Below, piece after piece: positions 1 to 12,399 of a stretch of DNA of 64,000 nt (its first letter is position 1; every line of letters begins with the position of its first letter). Below the pieces are notes generated by a model, which saw only the letters and a list, made by a program, of their open reading frames with translations, had not been told where the DNA came from and ran no database searches. The translations under genes and the position numbers were made by a program. The stretch spans positions 2,866,505 to 2,930,504 of the forward strand of contig LS997565.1 in assembly GCA_000469685.2 (NCBI GenBank), in the 5' to 3' direction. The stretch is from Haemonchus contortus. Its lineage: Eukaryota > Nematoda > Chromadorea > Rhabditida > Trichostrongylidae.

Positions 1-1214
1 GTTTAACTGGCCCATAACTGTATGCAAGTACTGTTCCCGATTGTGCGCGCATTCATCGTTCGATTTCAAGCCAAGGTAGGCTTTTCAGGATATCACCGAT
101 GAAGCCAGCACATCAGAATGAGCGTAACTTTTAAAGATGGAGACATCAGTGATTTCTTTCGGTGGTACATAACGGCGCAATGAAAAAACTGTCAATTTGG
201 ACCTCTGCCAAACGGCTTGTTAATTCCCAGGCACCATTATCTTTATACCGCGAGCTCGCGATAAAAGAGACGGGCTGGGCAGGCTACTCGTGCCACACTG
301 GCACACCGAGGCTAATTAGCTACAAAACGTCTCTGACGACGATCTCTTATATTATACCGATAAAAGCAATTTTCTCTCGGTTTCTCTTTTGATTTGGCAA
401 ATTCTTCGCCCACGCTACGAATTCCAACGAGGGGCATGGGCCAATGGTGCGCTTCATTGTAGGAATCTTTAGCCAGAGGACAATGGAAAAACGACACATA
501 ATGTCAGGGTTGTAAAAATTTTTATCTAACAAATTAATCCAGCAGGTAGAGTAAACATAGTATAAGTGGGGGGGGGGGGGACAGTTCGAAACGTTCAATG
601 AGGGTGTATAGGAAGACTTTTTTTTTGACTTTTCCTAGCAGTTGCTTCGGATAAGAATTAACTACTCGTTATAGTGGTGGTGAAGTCTCGAAGATCATTA
701 TTACTGACATTTAGAGCAAGAAATGTGACCATATCTGGTCAAATAGCATCAAAGAACATTTTTTGCTTTTCTTGAAGATTTGAACCCCGCAAAGACTGTT
801 ACTACAAAGCTGTGCGAACAACAGCCGGCTGTTTTTGAACAAGTACTCGATCAACAAGATTGACAGGATATGAAGGTCGTAAGATTCTGTCACAATGCAA
901 CATAGTCAACTACTTCTACTCCCACGCTGTGTAGCTAAGCTTTCATTCCATTTTGATGCTGGTTTTCCTTCCCCTTCAAGTTTTCCTATGTGCGAGGAGA
1001 TGCGAAAGTCCAAAATTGTTCGCCCTTGGGTAGCGAATTTCGTCGACAGATGCCCCCTGACTCAGCGTAGAAAGTTCGTATTCGAAGGGTGTTCGAAATG
1101 CGACAAATCAGGTCGTGAATATCTATAGATTGAAGTGCTGAATTGTTAGAACTGTAACTGTCTTAAAAATTTTCCTCCTCTTCTCGCAATATCTCTTACA
1201 TGTCGATTTTTTTA
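1..1214. other. No supported gene
   Basis: AT-rich sequence with a G homopolymer near 570-582. Short open frames exist but none has a recognisable domain or a consistent splice chain. It may lie in an intron of the ankyrin gene whose 3' exons start at 2245, because that gene lacks its 5' half in this window. Confidence 0.5.
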
Positions 1215-2124
1215 TTGGGTTGTAACATAAGTTCGTAGAGTTTTGCGTTAGAGTTATTTTACAAAGCTTTTTTTTTAGCTTTTCAGCAAAGTGTATACAT
1301 TCATTCGAAAGAGCTCTTTCTCCTCTACAAACTTGCTTTATTTGTCTTTAGGATAACTCGATTGTTCGTCTTTTTTCGGGCTATGAAATGGAATATCCAG
1401 GAAGAAAAAATTAGCATCGTCGACATCTGCTTTTCTTTGCTTTTCGTCGAGGTCAAAAAAGCAGCCGAAACCGCTCGGGACATATGCAGTGTGTACGGGG
1501 AAGTGTCTTAGGTGTATCTACTGAAAGGTGTGGGTGGCTCCGAATGGCACCGAAGCCGAGAGTCAAGCAAAATCTTCACCCAAAAAAAGGTCATAATCTG
1601 CGTTTGGTGAGACTGGGTTGGCATGGTTTACTGGGGAACTGCTCGAGCGATACGCCACTTTCAACAATGAGGTCTACATTGCCCAACTGAACAGAGTAAA
1701 TGAGGCTATTCGGCTGAAAAGACCTTAGAGACGAGGCCAAGTCATCTTGCTCCACGACAACACCAGGCCCCATATATCTCAATTCGGCAAAACAGCACTC
1801 CAAGAGCTTGAATGGGAGGTTCTTCAGCACCGCACTCTCCGGAACTTGCACCTGCCAACTAACACCTTTTCCGCTCTATGTTGAACCAAATGAGGGGTGT
1901 TACCTTCGATGGCGAGGGGATCCTAAAAACTGGCTCAGCCAATTCTTCGACACCACAACGGCCAATTTTTGGCGAATCGGCATCAACAAATTGGTCGAGA
2001 GATGGGAGGAAGTCGTGAACAGTAACGGGGGGTACATCATTGGTTACCTTATCATTATAATTGTTGTTTTTTGGTTCGAATAAATCTTTGTGAAAAAACT
2101 CTACGAACTTATGTTACAACCCAA
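1215..2124 (+). mobile_element. Degenerate mariner element with both terminal repeats
   Basis: The two ends are inverted repeats of about 30 bp (TTGGGTTGTAACATAAGTTC at the left, its complement at the right) and a TA lies just outside each end, as expected for a Tc1/mariner target duplication. Between them, + strand frames give mariner transposase fragments: a stretch around 1590-1690, the second catalytic motif HDNTRPHIS near 1757-1783, and the C-terminal segment with NKLVERWEEVV near 1987-2015. The region holding the first catalytic Asp is missing and the third motif (normally SPDLAPSDYH) is replaced, so the element is internally deleted, frameshifted and dead. It sits about 120 bp upstream of an ankyrin-gene exon, presumably in an intron. 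Confidence 0.85.
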
Positions 2125-2244
2125 TAGTTTAATATGTGTGTGTTTATATGACCCTTTCGGAGTTTGGTCTGATGGGTTCTCGAAACTGTTCTCTCCTTGT
2201 TTTGTTGATTACGAAAATTCTGGTGTAGGTGAGCATGTTTTCAG

Positions 2245-5200
2245 AAGAGGACAGATAGAGCCGCAAAGAAACGTTTATCTCTGGACCGACCATTATTTGC
2301 ATATACGGATGTGAAAAATCGAATACCACTGCATTATGCGATGAAATATGGTGGGTTCGTAGCTCTATATACCTTTCACAGTAAAGTACTAACTTCGGTG
2401 TGTTTCAACGACGGTAAAATTTCAGGGCATCTCGATCCAACGACTACATTGCTTAGCCAGCAGGGTGCTGAGCTTTGTCTAACGTGGCGGGATAAAGATG
2501 GTGGGTTTTTTTGTCTTTTCTCACATTTTTTATACGATCTTCTATTATTTTTGATGCGATCTTCAGAATTCTATTTTCTTTATTCTTTATATTTCTATAT
2601 TTGACTTCGAATACGGTGTTCTTGCTCATCGTTTTCGATTTCATTGACATCATTTTGTTATTATAAAACTTTTAATGGTATGGCGTTATTCAGAGATGAC
2701 ACCGCTCCATTTTGCTGCAGCAAACGGAAAGAATGCATGTATTGACTGGGTGCTGCGAAAGTTCAACAAAATAAGTGTGAATAGAAAGGATGCAAAGGGG
2801 AGGTTCGTTGTTATTTATTTGATTGCTTGTTTTCTTCTCAATTCATTTCGTTGATATTGAAGTTTCATTTGGATATCTTTTACTTTTTATATCTCTTCTA
2901 TTTCTTTATATCTCTTTTCATGCCTCATGAAGGTTCATGTCTTTCGCAGTATAAGGAGACCATATGTCGCTAAAAAATTTGCTTTTTTCTGAGAAGTTCT
3001 GACCATTTACGTTCTTCACTACTGTCTATTAAGTAGTGGAAACGATGGGAGCTTGCATTTTTCATTCGTGGATTTGTTGTTCTCGAGCAGCTCTGATTTT
3101 TCATATCAAAGTTAGCAGGAAGAGCAAAACCACTAGCGAAAAATGGATATTTCTCATTGTGGTTTCAAGTGATGAAAACTTGTAATTCTATTTTTTTTGG
3201 ATTTAAACCGTCTCGTGTGCTACGTCCTGTATGTTTTGGAGTCTTATATTCTTTGGAGAACCGACAAGATCATGATAGGGTTTTATTTGTTCAGAAACTG
3301 CGGATTCTGCTAGCATTGTAACTTCACCCTTAGTCTTGCGAAACTGCAACTGCGCAGGGTTTACAATGGCGGGAGAGGAAGTAGGAATTCGCTGCGATAA
3401 GTAGTAATGATCCCTTTCCTCGAGTTGAAGACGCAAACTAATTGCTTCCCTCTCAGCTTCTCTTTTGGACTAACGAGTCTTTGGACTCACGAGGAACTGG
3501 GAAGTGGAACATTTTCAATGAGAGTGGATCCCATGATAGAATCAGTGGGCAAACTGAATTGTATGATGGGATGGATTCTCCCAAACACAGCATTTGGGAT
3601 GGGGGATGTCCGACTTTTCAAATTCTGTATGTCAAGGTTTATATGTAGATTTTTGGTTCTGCTCGTAGATCTACTCTTTCTTACCAGTGAGTCAAGGGCT
3701 CAACAAGTGCTCCTTCTTTCGCTGTCATCTGTCATCCTTTCCCAGGATGCATTTTCCGTGGTCATGGCATCATAGCTTTTTAATCGTTGGTCTTCAGATC
3801 ATGTGGCATGTTATCTCTGACGTCACTATCGGGACCGTTTTGGCCGCTGATCCGGAAGAGCAATTTGGAACGTTGTGACAACATGGGTCGGGGCTATCTA
3901 CATAGAGCAGTTTATTCCCGCAATAAAGAACTACTCATAAGGGTCCTAGAGAGATGTAATCCGAACGTTCGGTGAGTTTCTGCCAGTCTTTGTCCAAATT
4001 TTGCTCAAACTGCTCAAACTACGAGTATTATTTCAAGAGATGTCAACGGTGTTACGCCACTACATGTCGCGGCTGCAGTTGGTGAAAGTGAGGCGGCAGT
4101 AATGCTTATCCAATGTGGAGCAAACAGACTGGCAATGGATAATCGTGGTTTTACACCGATTGATTGGGCGGCAGCCTATAACAAGGTAAGCTTTGGTACG
4201 GTTATTGTTGTTATTGTTAGTAACATGGCAAAGAAGTGAATTATTGCTTGAGGTCACCGTTCGGGGTCATAATTAAGAGTTCAAAATTTTTATTGAAAAA
4301 TAGCACCTCCTCAGTTGGTCCCTGAATCAGCTAGTTTCACTGAAGCGTTGGTTAGATTGGAAAGGTCGCCTGGTTATGTGGGAACACACCTATTTTTAGG
4401 ATCCTAGATAGCAGCGATCAATTGTGAATGTTCAGGACTTCTGCATCTTTTATTTAGAACCGTAGATGATCAGATGACCAAGGTAATATTTTTTCGTTGA
4501 CTAAGTTCCAGTTCACTTCTAATTGAGTGTCCTAGGAGAAATGGAAGGCTTGATTGGGCTAATTTCTTCTTCCTGACAATCCCCTCAAGTGGAAATTTTC
4601 CCTTCCAATTCAATAACATGCTCAAAACCTTTTATGCATCTACCATTGGCCAGAAAGGTCATTTCATGAGTTTGTAATTATGATTACTAGTAATCCGTGA
4701 TATTGTCAGCAGATACGTTCATTTCAGTGACTCTCACTAACCAGTAACTTCGATTCGATGTATGCCTTTAGAAGATTGACTAGTACTGACAATTACTTTT
4801 GATTTTCGCCGCTTGGAGCTCTTTCAAGCAATTCAGTTTCTGCTTAGCGTTCAAGTTAAAACTGTCATTGATCCAGGAACTGAGTTATTGCAAATCCCTT
4901 TAGTCTGTATTTCTCTAGTTCCAGCGGCCATTTTTAGAAAAGAAGATTGGATTTGTGAAGAAAGTAGGGTTTCAATCGTTCGATGGTTGTTTTTAGCTTC
5001 CTGTTCTTGAAACACTACTGGAGAGACCGATTTCCCGACGCTCAAGTCCCGATTCTGCCCTCGGAAGTGGATACTCACGATCGCCATCATCTACTGATGC
5101 GAAATCAGAGAGCGGTGGGTAGTTGAACGACTAAGGCTACTAACCTTTTTTCATGTCTTTGTGCCAGTATTTAACAAGTCATACAGATTTCTGAGAGAAA

Positions 5201-8200
5201 GGTCATTAGGTCCAGTGTGGACAGTGTTTCCTTTCGAGAGCGAGTTTTCGAGTTTTGGTAGAGCGTAAATCGTGTGTAGGGAGGTTTATGTTGCGAAAAA
5301 AAACGGAGTTATACTGGTATAGTAAATTCCTTCCGTTTAAACATTGCTTCCCAAAGTAGTTGACGGTACTAACCGCACACCATTTGTGAACCTCTACTGA
5401 TATTCGTTTGGTTTAGTTTCTACCGGAAATCGGGTTCTCAAGCTTGAAACTTTTTCATTTATTTAAACTTGTATTTGTATTTATATTTTTTGATTTTATT
5501 ATTTTTTATTATTTTTCACTATTTTGTTATTATTTATTTTGTATTTGTAATTTATTTGCTAATGAAAGCTGAGGTGTACGTCATTCTGTGTTAGCTTTAT
5601 ATAGTGAGAGCTAGTTGTTTAACTGGCGATGTTGTAAGCAATGAAATATGCATCTGATGTCAGTCCCCGATTTTCTATGAATTAGTGACCAGATGGTTGG
5701 TTTGGTGAGGGTTGGCGTGCGTTGGTTCCAGACCAATTTTTTCTATTGCGAATCGATTCCAATTTCGTCCTAGGTTGAGTAATTGGTGTATTTTTCTCGT
5801 AAAGATTGACAGGAAAAAAACATTGTCGGGCGCCAGAGATGTGGTTATCGCGTGACGGACGGACCAAAAGGGGGAGGGAGGCTTGCCCTCTTTGTTGAGC
5901 GGCGTGTGACCATGGGCTGGCAGATATGACAGCCATTTGGTGCATGGAGATGGCCCTTTTTGGCTAGTCAACAATTTCTGTTCTTATGTTTTAATTCTTT
6001 TTTTTGTCTCTTTACTTGTGTCATGAGAAGCACACTGGAATACTTGGCATTCATTTTCCATTTTTCTTAACATGGTGAAGCCTCCTAAACATGGTTTTCC
6101 TGTTGTCAATATTTCCCGAACGGCATACATTCGTGAGAGGTACTCGATCAAAAAAAAAGATCAAATAAAAATTAGTTTCTAAACGAGTTTTTGTAGTGTT
6201 TTATTCAAATTTTATTGAATAGTGTAAATGGAGGTTTTATATGGTCTAGACTGGCTGGCTAACTTATCAATGGACAAGGTATTCTAAGTAAATCTTGATT
6301 GGCCGCTTTTCATCAGTTGAGGTGCTGAAGATACTTTTTTTCTTGGAAGCAGTCAACAAATCGTGTGCTGCCACTAATACAATTATCGATGGGGTCGATC
6401 TCGATCTAACTCGTGGCCCTTCAAGTACTCATGTACTAATTGGTTCGGCTTGAAAGTGAGAATCCTCCGGGGGAACTTGAAGCAACTTCCTCATCCTCCT
6501 ATCCTCGAAAGGTCAATAACAACTCTTCACGTACTTTCGGTCTTTAACTCGCTCCACTTCAGGGAACTGCTACGAGTATATTTATTTATTTTCTGCTAGC
6601 TACTTTTTGCACAGAATTTGTACCGAGTTCTTTTTTCATTACCGATTTCTACACAGGCTTTTTGAGAAGGGCACCAGGGATCTTCATGGCTTCTGACTAT
6701 CAAGCCCTTAGCAGGAAGCCTATCTCCATGTTAGGATGCCTCTGAATAGGTGTCAATCACGCAACGCACTTCTAAGAATTAATCAGTGCAGTCGGTCACA
6801 TTTTGCTATAAATTTACCGATGCCACTTGCTATTCGAAGCATCCTTTCGGTCTCCTATGTTGTAAATTAGTTTTATTTATGTTCGTGTAATTCTTGCTCA
6901 AAAATTCTTCTCCATCAATGTGTGGTGTTGGTGGCAGCAGTGTTGTTCGGCATTTCGCAGCGCTTTGTCAAGCTCAGTAGATTTGTGACCGAACAGATGT
7001 CAGCGAAAGCGCTGGCCATTATCAGATGATCGACAATCGTTCGACCAGCTGGGTTCCAAGGCAGATCGTTAGACCGAGTCTTTTCATTTTATGGCCCACA
7101 ATATTTTTTTGTTTGTCACAATGTGACTGCTTCTTTTTACGAGATTATGATTAATATTTTGAATGGTGTTTTGATGCTGTCCCAGCCTTAATCCATGTCG
7201 TTGTGGCAGATTGTAACGATGGATGAGGAAAGTAACGTTTGTTTTCAGGGATGATTGTGAAGTATGTCAATTCTGGGTTTTTTCGACAATATTGTTTCCT
7301 TTGAAGTGATGTTTACACGAAAGCCTCTGGAGACAAAGGCTTCTTTGTGATCGTTTTTATAGCCCTCCAGACCCCTCTCACAATGGCCTTTTCAAACGGG
7401 TCATGCGCTTAGCGTACCTTTTACGAAATTTTTGGATGACAAAGTTCAGGGCGCAATCTGAAGGCATCCTCAGTCAGTTTGTTCATTTACCTCAACTTAG
7501 TTCCGTCAAGTTTGAGGCATATTGTCAAGAAAGACTCGTCTAACACGTCGTTCATAAACGTTCTGCTCTCAGTCGAAAATTTGCTTCAAATGTCATATTT
7601 TCCGTTAGCCAAACAAGGTTTCCTCGGTGGTAAGGTCACCGTTATAGAAATAGATAGCAGCTAAACGGAGCTGCCACTACTTTTACTGTGTCTTTGAGAC
7701 TGATATAGGTTAGCCAGCGCTTTGTCACAGTTTTCCTCTCTAACATTGTGTTATTATTCAGTGGGGATATTTTTGGGAGTGAAGAGAACACTTGAGTGCC
7801 TCCTTACTCATATGCATGTTTGTTCCCACTGAGGGGGCGGCAGAGTTCGGTTCCGAGGGTCTGTTTACTGCTTAAATCATGCGTAGTTTCACATGAGGAG
7901 TAGTTCTCGGGAGCCGAGACGTTTCTCAAACATGTTGTGAAATTAGCTGTTCGAATATATGTACAAATGCCAGTAATTGTGGGCAAGGGAAATCGAGAAT
8001 TTTCGATTGCAAGTGCCTAAACTATTACACTCATCAACTAGCATACCTTTGAACTGATCTCGAATTTTCCGCTGTGTTATGCGATGATAAATCATAATGA
8101 ACGCATCTATGCTCTGTTACAGCATCGACGGTAGCAGAGAAGCTAGAAAATGAGCTGCCGACTTATGGACGAGCTGGACTACTATTCGCTGCATATTTTG

Positions 8201-10398
8201 GCTATCTGTCCTGTTTAATATATTTGTTGGAGGTTAGTCTTTGAGTTTTGGCATTTTAAAGCCCTTAATTATTAGAAAAAACTTTTTTGAACTGAGAGGT
8301 ATTCTTGTCATCGCTTCAAATCCATGAACTGATCCCGTAATAAGACCCCGGAATTCGTAGAGGACCTGGTTGGCTCGTTGGATGTATATTACAGACAGGC
8401 TGAGGTCCCCGGCTAATTGAGATTGCTTGTATAAGCTACGGCACTTGCCTTTCTCCCACCCAGCTGACTTGGCCAGTTACTTATGTTACTCTCATTATAA
8501 ATTTAATCTCTCGAGAGTGATTCAGAGAGAACCGAAGTTGGTCTCCTCACGTGATCCACGTGGAAGAACCGCATTACATTTGGCGTCATGGAGGGGCCAT
8601 TACCAATGTGTAGAATATTTGATGGAGAAAGGGGTGGAACTGGAAGCGGCTGACGATGAAGGTGCAACAGCTCTTATGTATGCAGTAAAGGAAGCGAACT
8701 CGGTGCACATTGTCGGTTGGTAGTTCTCCTCCTTCTCTTGCCCTTTCTTCTTTTTTACTTAATCTTATTGATAAGTAAATTGGTTTAGAATATCTTCTAA
8801 ACAGCGGTGCAGATGCATCTAGGAAGGATTGCAATAACAATACAGCGTTGCATCATTGCTGTTTGAGTAAAAACGAAGATTGCGGCAAGGTGTGTTTTTG
8901 ATGGTCTCTGTGATCCTCTTTGATTCAGAATGTATAGTTAGTTCTAAGGTGCTGGCGAATCATTTGGCCAAGTCTGATCCGAAAAGGGAAATTTGTAATG
9001 CGACCAACAATAATGGCGAAACGTTAGTTTTCTTTTCTGTAGCTACATTATCTTTATCTTTTTAATATCTTTTTATAGAATTGTGGTATCGATTGTTATT
9101 TGTTTAGAATTGTTTAGAACCCAATCGAAAATTCAAAACTTTTTTCTTTGAATGTTTTTTTCATTCTCTTTGAAATGGCCTAGAAATGCTTAGCGCTAAA
9201 ACTCATTTAATTCGTGCTCAGTTTGCTGTACTACCTGGCAGCAGAGGTGTGCTGAGTAAAAAACAAAAAGATCGTTTTGGAAGACTGATGACTCCGTGCA
9301 AGTGCCTAGGAGTTTACTGTTTTCTAAGTTTGAGTTACAGTAGGAAGTGCCAGCCTCCCTCACATCTTGCCACCTGACACCTCATTACTCGTTTTTTACC
9401 AAAGCAGCGAGATGAATGAGACCACTGTCCAGATATCAGCGCTTCTCTTAGAATCTTATGGCCGGGTTTTCTCGCAGATCTCCATTGCAATAATCTTTAT
9501 TCCTATTCTATTCTTTAGTAATGCAAAACACAGTAATTGCGATTGGCTTGTTTGATTTCATGGAGATCGTGATTCATGGTTTTTTCAGAATTTATAAATG
9601 TGTAATCATGAGTTTCGCCTTTACGCTTTCAGAAATAGTATACTATCCTAAAGAAATGTTCTTGTCCATTTAGTCGTCATTCTTAATAGGTTTTTTTCCT
9701 ATTATTGAAACTAGAAGGAATGATCCTTGCTCGATTGAAGAGTGACGATGCTGTAACCGAATTCCCACAGCAAGCGGAAGATTAAAGCAGTTACCGTAAT
9801 CTTCCACTGAACTTCAAATCTTTCCACAGTGTAAGATTATCTCAATGAAGCACTCACTTGCGTAGCATATTTTTCTAATAGATGTGAGCGTTTGATGTTA
9901 CAGCATAAGTGTATGCCATTCGTCTTTTACTTATTTCCAATATGCAAGTTGCAGGGCTTTGCATATCGCACTGAGAAATGGTCTGATCGAATTTATGTTG
10001 AGCTTTGTCGGGTATGGCAGTGGTTCGATGTGGATCAAGGTAAGCGTTAGGGAGGGAATTAATGAATTATCAATTCTATTTGTTCTGTTATCTCATTACT
10101 GGTACGAAGGCTCTCGAAAGTGTATTAATTCGCGGGAAGACTTACGATTTTGTCTAGCATTAAATGGTACAGCAAAGAATCTAGACAATTGATTTATGGA
10201 AATCACTATTTCGATTTACCGTATACTGTTGTATAGGACTCGAGCGGTCGATTACCCTTGATGAGTGCTGTTGATGATCCGGATATCCTCGATTGTATGC
10301 AATTACTGCTTTCGTGCATGATGGAAGAAACACCGGCAGATGTTTCTTCTATTTTAAGTCAAGATCGCCGTCAAAGTACGTTGTTGCATTTTATTTGA
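2245..10398 (+). CDS. PP6 regulatory ankyrin-repeat subunit (ANKRD28/44/52-like), 3' part
   Basis: Twelve exons join in phase to 483 residues: 2245-2350, 2426-2500, 2694-2802, 3798-3971, 4038-4185, 4997-5114, 8123-8232, 8526-8715, 8789-8889, 8949-9022, 9955-10039 and 10237-10398. Ankyrin repeats run throughout (NRIPLHYAMKYGH, MTPLHFAAANGK, GVTPLHVAAAVGE, GRTALHLASWRGH, NTALHHCCLS, GETALHIALRNGL). The order and spacing of the last four repeats, the INATN-like ICNATN, and the end (DILDCMQLLLSCMM plus about 24 residues) follow human ANKRD28/52, whose family scaffolds protein phosphatase 6 in the cytoplasm. A Ser-rich insert (RRSSPDSALGSGYSRSPSS) between repeats is unusual. The 5' half lies outside the window or is unrecognised. 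The last exon is read through a possible donor at 10376 to TGA, which gives the family-typical short C-terminus. Inversin/MLT-4 was considered but fits worse. Confidence 0.85.
5115..8122. other. Long intron of the ankyrin gene
   Basis: About 3 kb between two exons that join in phase (AGC G / CA TCG). It is AT-rich, with a T-rich patch at 5450-5560. A minus-strand open frame of about 100 codons at 5675-5974 has no recognisable domain and lacks splice context. No gene or complete repeat was found. Confidence 0.6.
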
Positions 10399-11320
10399 GT
10401 TCTGGTTTTACTTACTTCTTCAATTTCATTCACTTTTTGCCTTTTATTTTTGAACTGTAGATTATTTTTAGTACGTTTCTTTTTGAGTGGATTTTTTAGG
10501 GATAGTTTTTTTGTATTGAACGCTGAGCACGAATATTTCAACTGCTTAGCAGAAATATATTAGTTCGGTGAAAGGTATTGTTTCAGATATGTAGTGATAA
10601 CATCTAAACATTTTGATCGCTTGTTCTCAATTTTGGGATTCTGATCAACGATAAGTGACAAATAGCGATTCTCAATCACTGGAAGTTTTGAAGTTTTTGG
10701 CTGGTTTCGATATAGTCCGCGGTTGGAGAGATTTGAGAAATTTGGCTCTATCCAGTATCCGTTAGATGCATGGCAGGGCTTGCAGTAAACAATTACCATC
10801 GAGCAAGTTATGGGGAACGGAAACAGGGTGATCATTCATTGAAAATGTGGCCGTGAATCGGGTAGGAAGGCATTATTCACTTGGCAGCGCCGTGGGCAAG
10901 CTAAAGCGAACCTCCTTCCAGAATTTAGAGCTGTGGGGTCCCAAATTTCGTAAGCCTGACGAAGGGATTGTGGCGAGCGTACTGGATCACAGTGGACCAC
11001 CATCTCAGAACATTCGGAGATTTTGAGACGTGAATGACCTCGTCATCTTCCTATTTTTCCTAGAATATTCCTCGACTAAGAAATTTTTGCGAGTAAATCC
11101 ATAATTTCGTTCTCCTAATCTGCTTCTTCTGTAAGATATGCTCGATTTCAAAAACCGCCTTTCCGATCCGAGTTTATCCCTTGAAATTTATGGTAGCCGC
11201 CCAACGTACTCAAACTTACAGTGATTAAACCATGCCTTCGAGTTATTTTTTATATGTTTGAAATACGCTGAGGGATCATCTCGGATAGGATGCTCCCAAA
11301 CAGAGGAAAGATGATGCCAT
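10399..11320. other. Intergenic, no gene seen
   Basis: 3' flank of the ankyrin gene followed by the downstream flank of the first His-rich gene, which is on the opposite strand. The two genes converge here. No ORF with domain support was found. Confidence 0.5.
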
Positions 11321-11397
11321 TGACTGCTTTCATAGTCCACGATTTGGTGAGCGACCGACCAGTCGCGCGATCGGTCGCTCGACTATGAAAGCAGCCA
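11321..11397. mobile_element. Foldback element, copy A (77 bp)
   Basis: The ends are inverted repeats TGACTGCTTTCATAGTC and GACTATGAAAGCAGCCA. The interior is itself palindromic (GAGCGACCGA...TCGGTCGCTC). The same termini bound two larger elements at 43298 and 49625, so this is the smallest of three copies of one family. No coding capacity. Confidence 0.75.
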
Positions 11398-11480
11398 TTC
11401 TAGAAATTTCGGTCACGGAGCGATCAATAAATGTTCTGGCTATGGTGCATTAGAAGCAAAAGGAGTATGTAATACATATG

Positions 11481-11486
11481 TTTATT
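11481..11486 (-). terminator. Poly(A) signal of His-rich gene A
   Basis: AATAAA on the minus strand, 69 nt beyond the TAA of gene A. Gene D has the same hexamer 66 nt beyond its stop. Confidence 0.55.
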
Positions 11487-11554
11487 GATGTCTTGAACTT
11501 ATTTACATTAACATCCAAAAATTATCGGTCAGCTTCATCGGATCTAGTAATAGC

Positions 11555-12274
11555 TTAGTAGCGTTGATGCCCACAATCGTCTCTACGACCTGTAACAGCG
11601 TGATTGATCGATTGACTAAAAAAGTACTGTGTTATGATTGACCTAACCTAAGCTTTGGCAACCTTACCGCGGTGCTGATTTCTAGAAGACATGCCAGGTT
11701 CGGCATGATGATCGTGATTGCCACGATGATCGCCATGTTGGTTTGACGGATTGACTTCGTGGACATAACCATGACCGTGGCCATTGTCATGGTCGTGATT
11801 CGGTTGTTCGTGATCATTGTTTCCATCGGTGAAGTATTTGTATCCCTTGCGATGTCCTTCGTAATGGTGCTCGTCATGCTCGTGGTCTCTGTCGTACTCG
11901 GATCCTGAAAATTCAACTATAAATCGTGAAGAAGGTGACTTATTGGTTAGTACCGGCTTACCATACTGGGATCCTCGTTCCTCGCCTCTAGCATAGTTTT
12001 TCCAGCCACCGTACTTGTGACTGCCGTATTCACCATATCCCTTCTTTTCGAACCCTTTAGTGTAACCCTTGTTGTACGAAGAACCATGATTTTTTCCGTG
12101 ATGACCCTCGCCGAACTCGCCAGAGCCATGGCTATAGTAGCGCTCTGAAAATGATGTTTTACTGGTTAGTCGTGAATACCAAAAGTGGTTTTTATTGAGT
12201 AATGGTGATGACTTACTATCAGATAAGACGGTGCAAGCTAAGACAGCTAGGGCGACTACTACGAAGCTGTTCAT
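11555..12274 (-). CDS. Secreted Gly/Tyr-His-rich protein, paralogue A
   Basis: Four minus-strand exons (12217-12274, 11962-12144, 11668-11904, 11555-11589) give 170 residues. Residues 1-19 are a signal peptide (MNSFVVVALAVLACTVLSD). Exon 2 encodes a Gly/Tyr/Lys module (YSHGSGEFGEGHHGKNHG, then KGFEKKGYGEYGSHKYGGW and GEERGSQYG). Exon 3 is acidic and His-rich (HDEHHYEGH, NHDHDNGHGHGY), and a 35-bp last exon ends in RRDDCGHQRY. All introns are phase 1 and 50-75 bp long. The region can also be read as one open frame of 223 codons from 12319 to 11648, but the conserved GTAAG/TTTTCAG sites, shared with four paralogues, favour splicing. I do not recognise a named family. The tail resembles metal-binding His-rich proteins and the exon-2 module loosely recalls nematode YGGYG secreted peptides. 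A secreted role is supported; function is unknown. Confidence 0.75.
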
Positions 12275-12330
12275 GGTAGATGTGGGAAGTGCTAAAAGGT
12301 TTGAGGATGTTAATGCCATTCGTTCCTTGG

Positions 12331-12338
12331 CTTATATA
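12331..12338 (-). promoter_or_regulatory. TATA box of gene A
   Basis: TATATAAG on the minus strand, 57 bp before the ATG at 12274. The same box, followed by CCA and a GAAYGAATGGCAT-like block, precedes the paralogues B-D, implying a 5' UTR of about 30 nt. Confidence 0.7.
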
Positions 12339-12399
12339 CTGAGAGCTTCCGCGGTGTCCACCCAGTTGTACTACTTTTTGCTGTAACTATAACTGGTTC

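Noticed and set aside
5675..5974. 99-codon minus-strand ORF in the ankyrin intron
   Set aside because: No domain, no splice context and an overlapping open frame of similar length.
2245..10398. Inversin/MLT-4 as identity of the ankyrin gene
   Set aside because: The C-terminal repeats and the short end after the last repeat match ANKRD28/52 rather than inversin, and no IQ motif follows.
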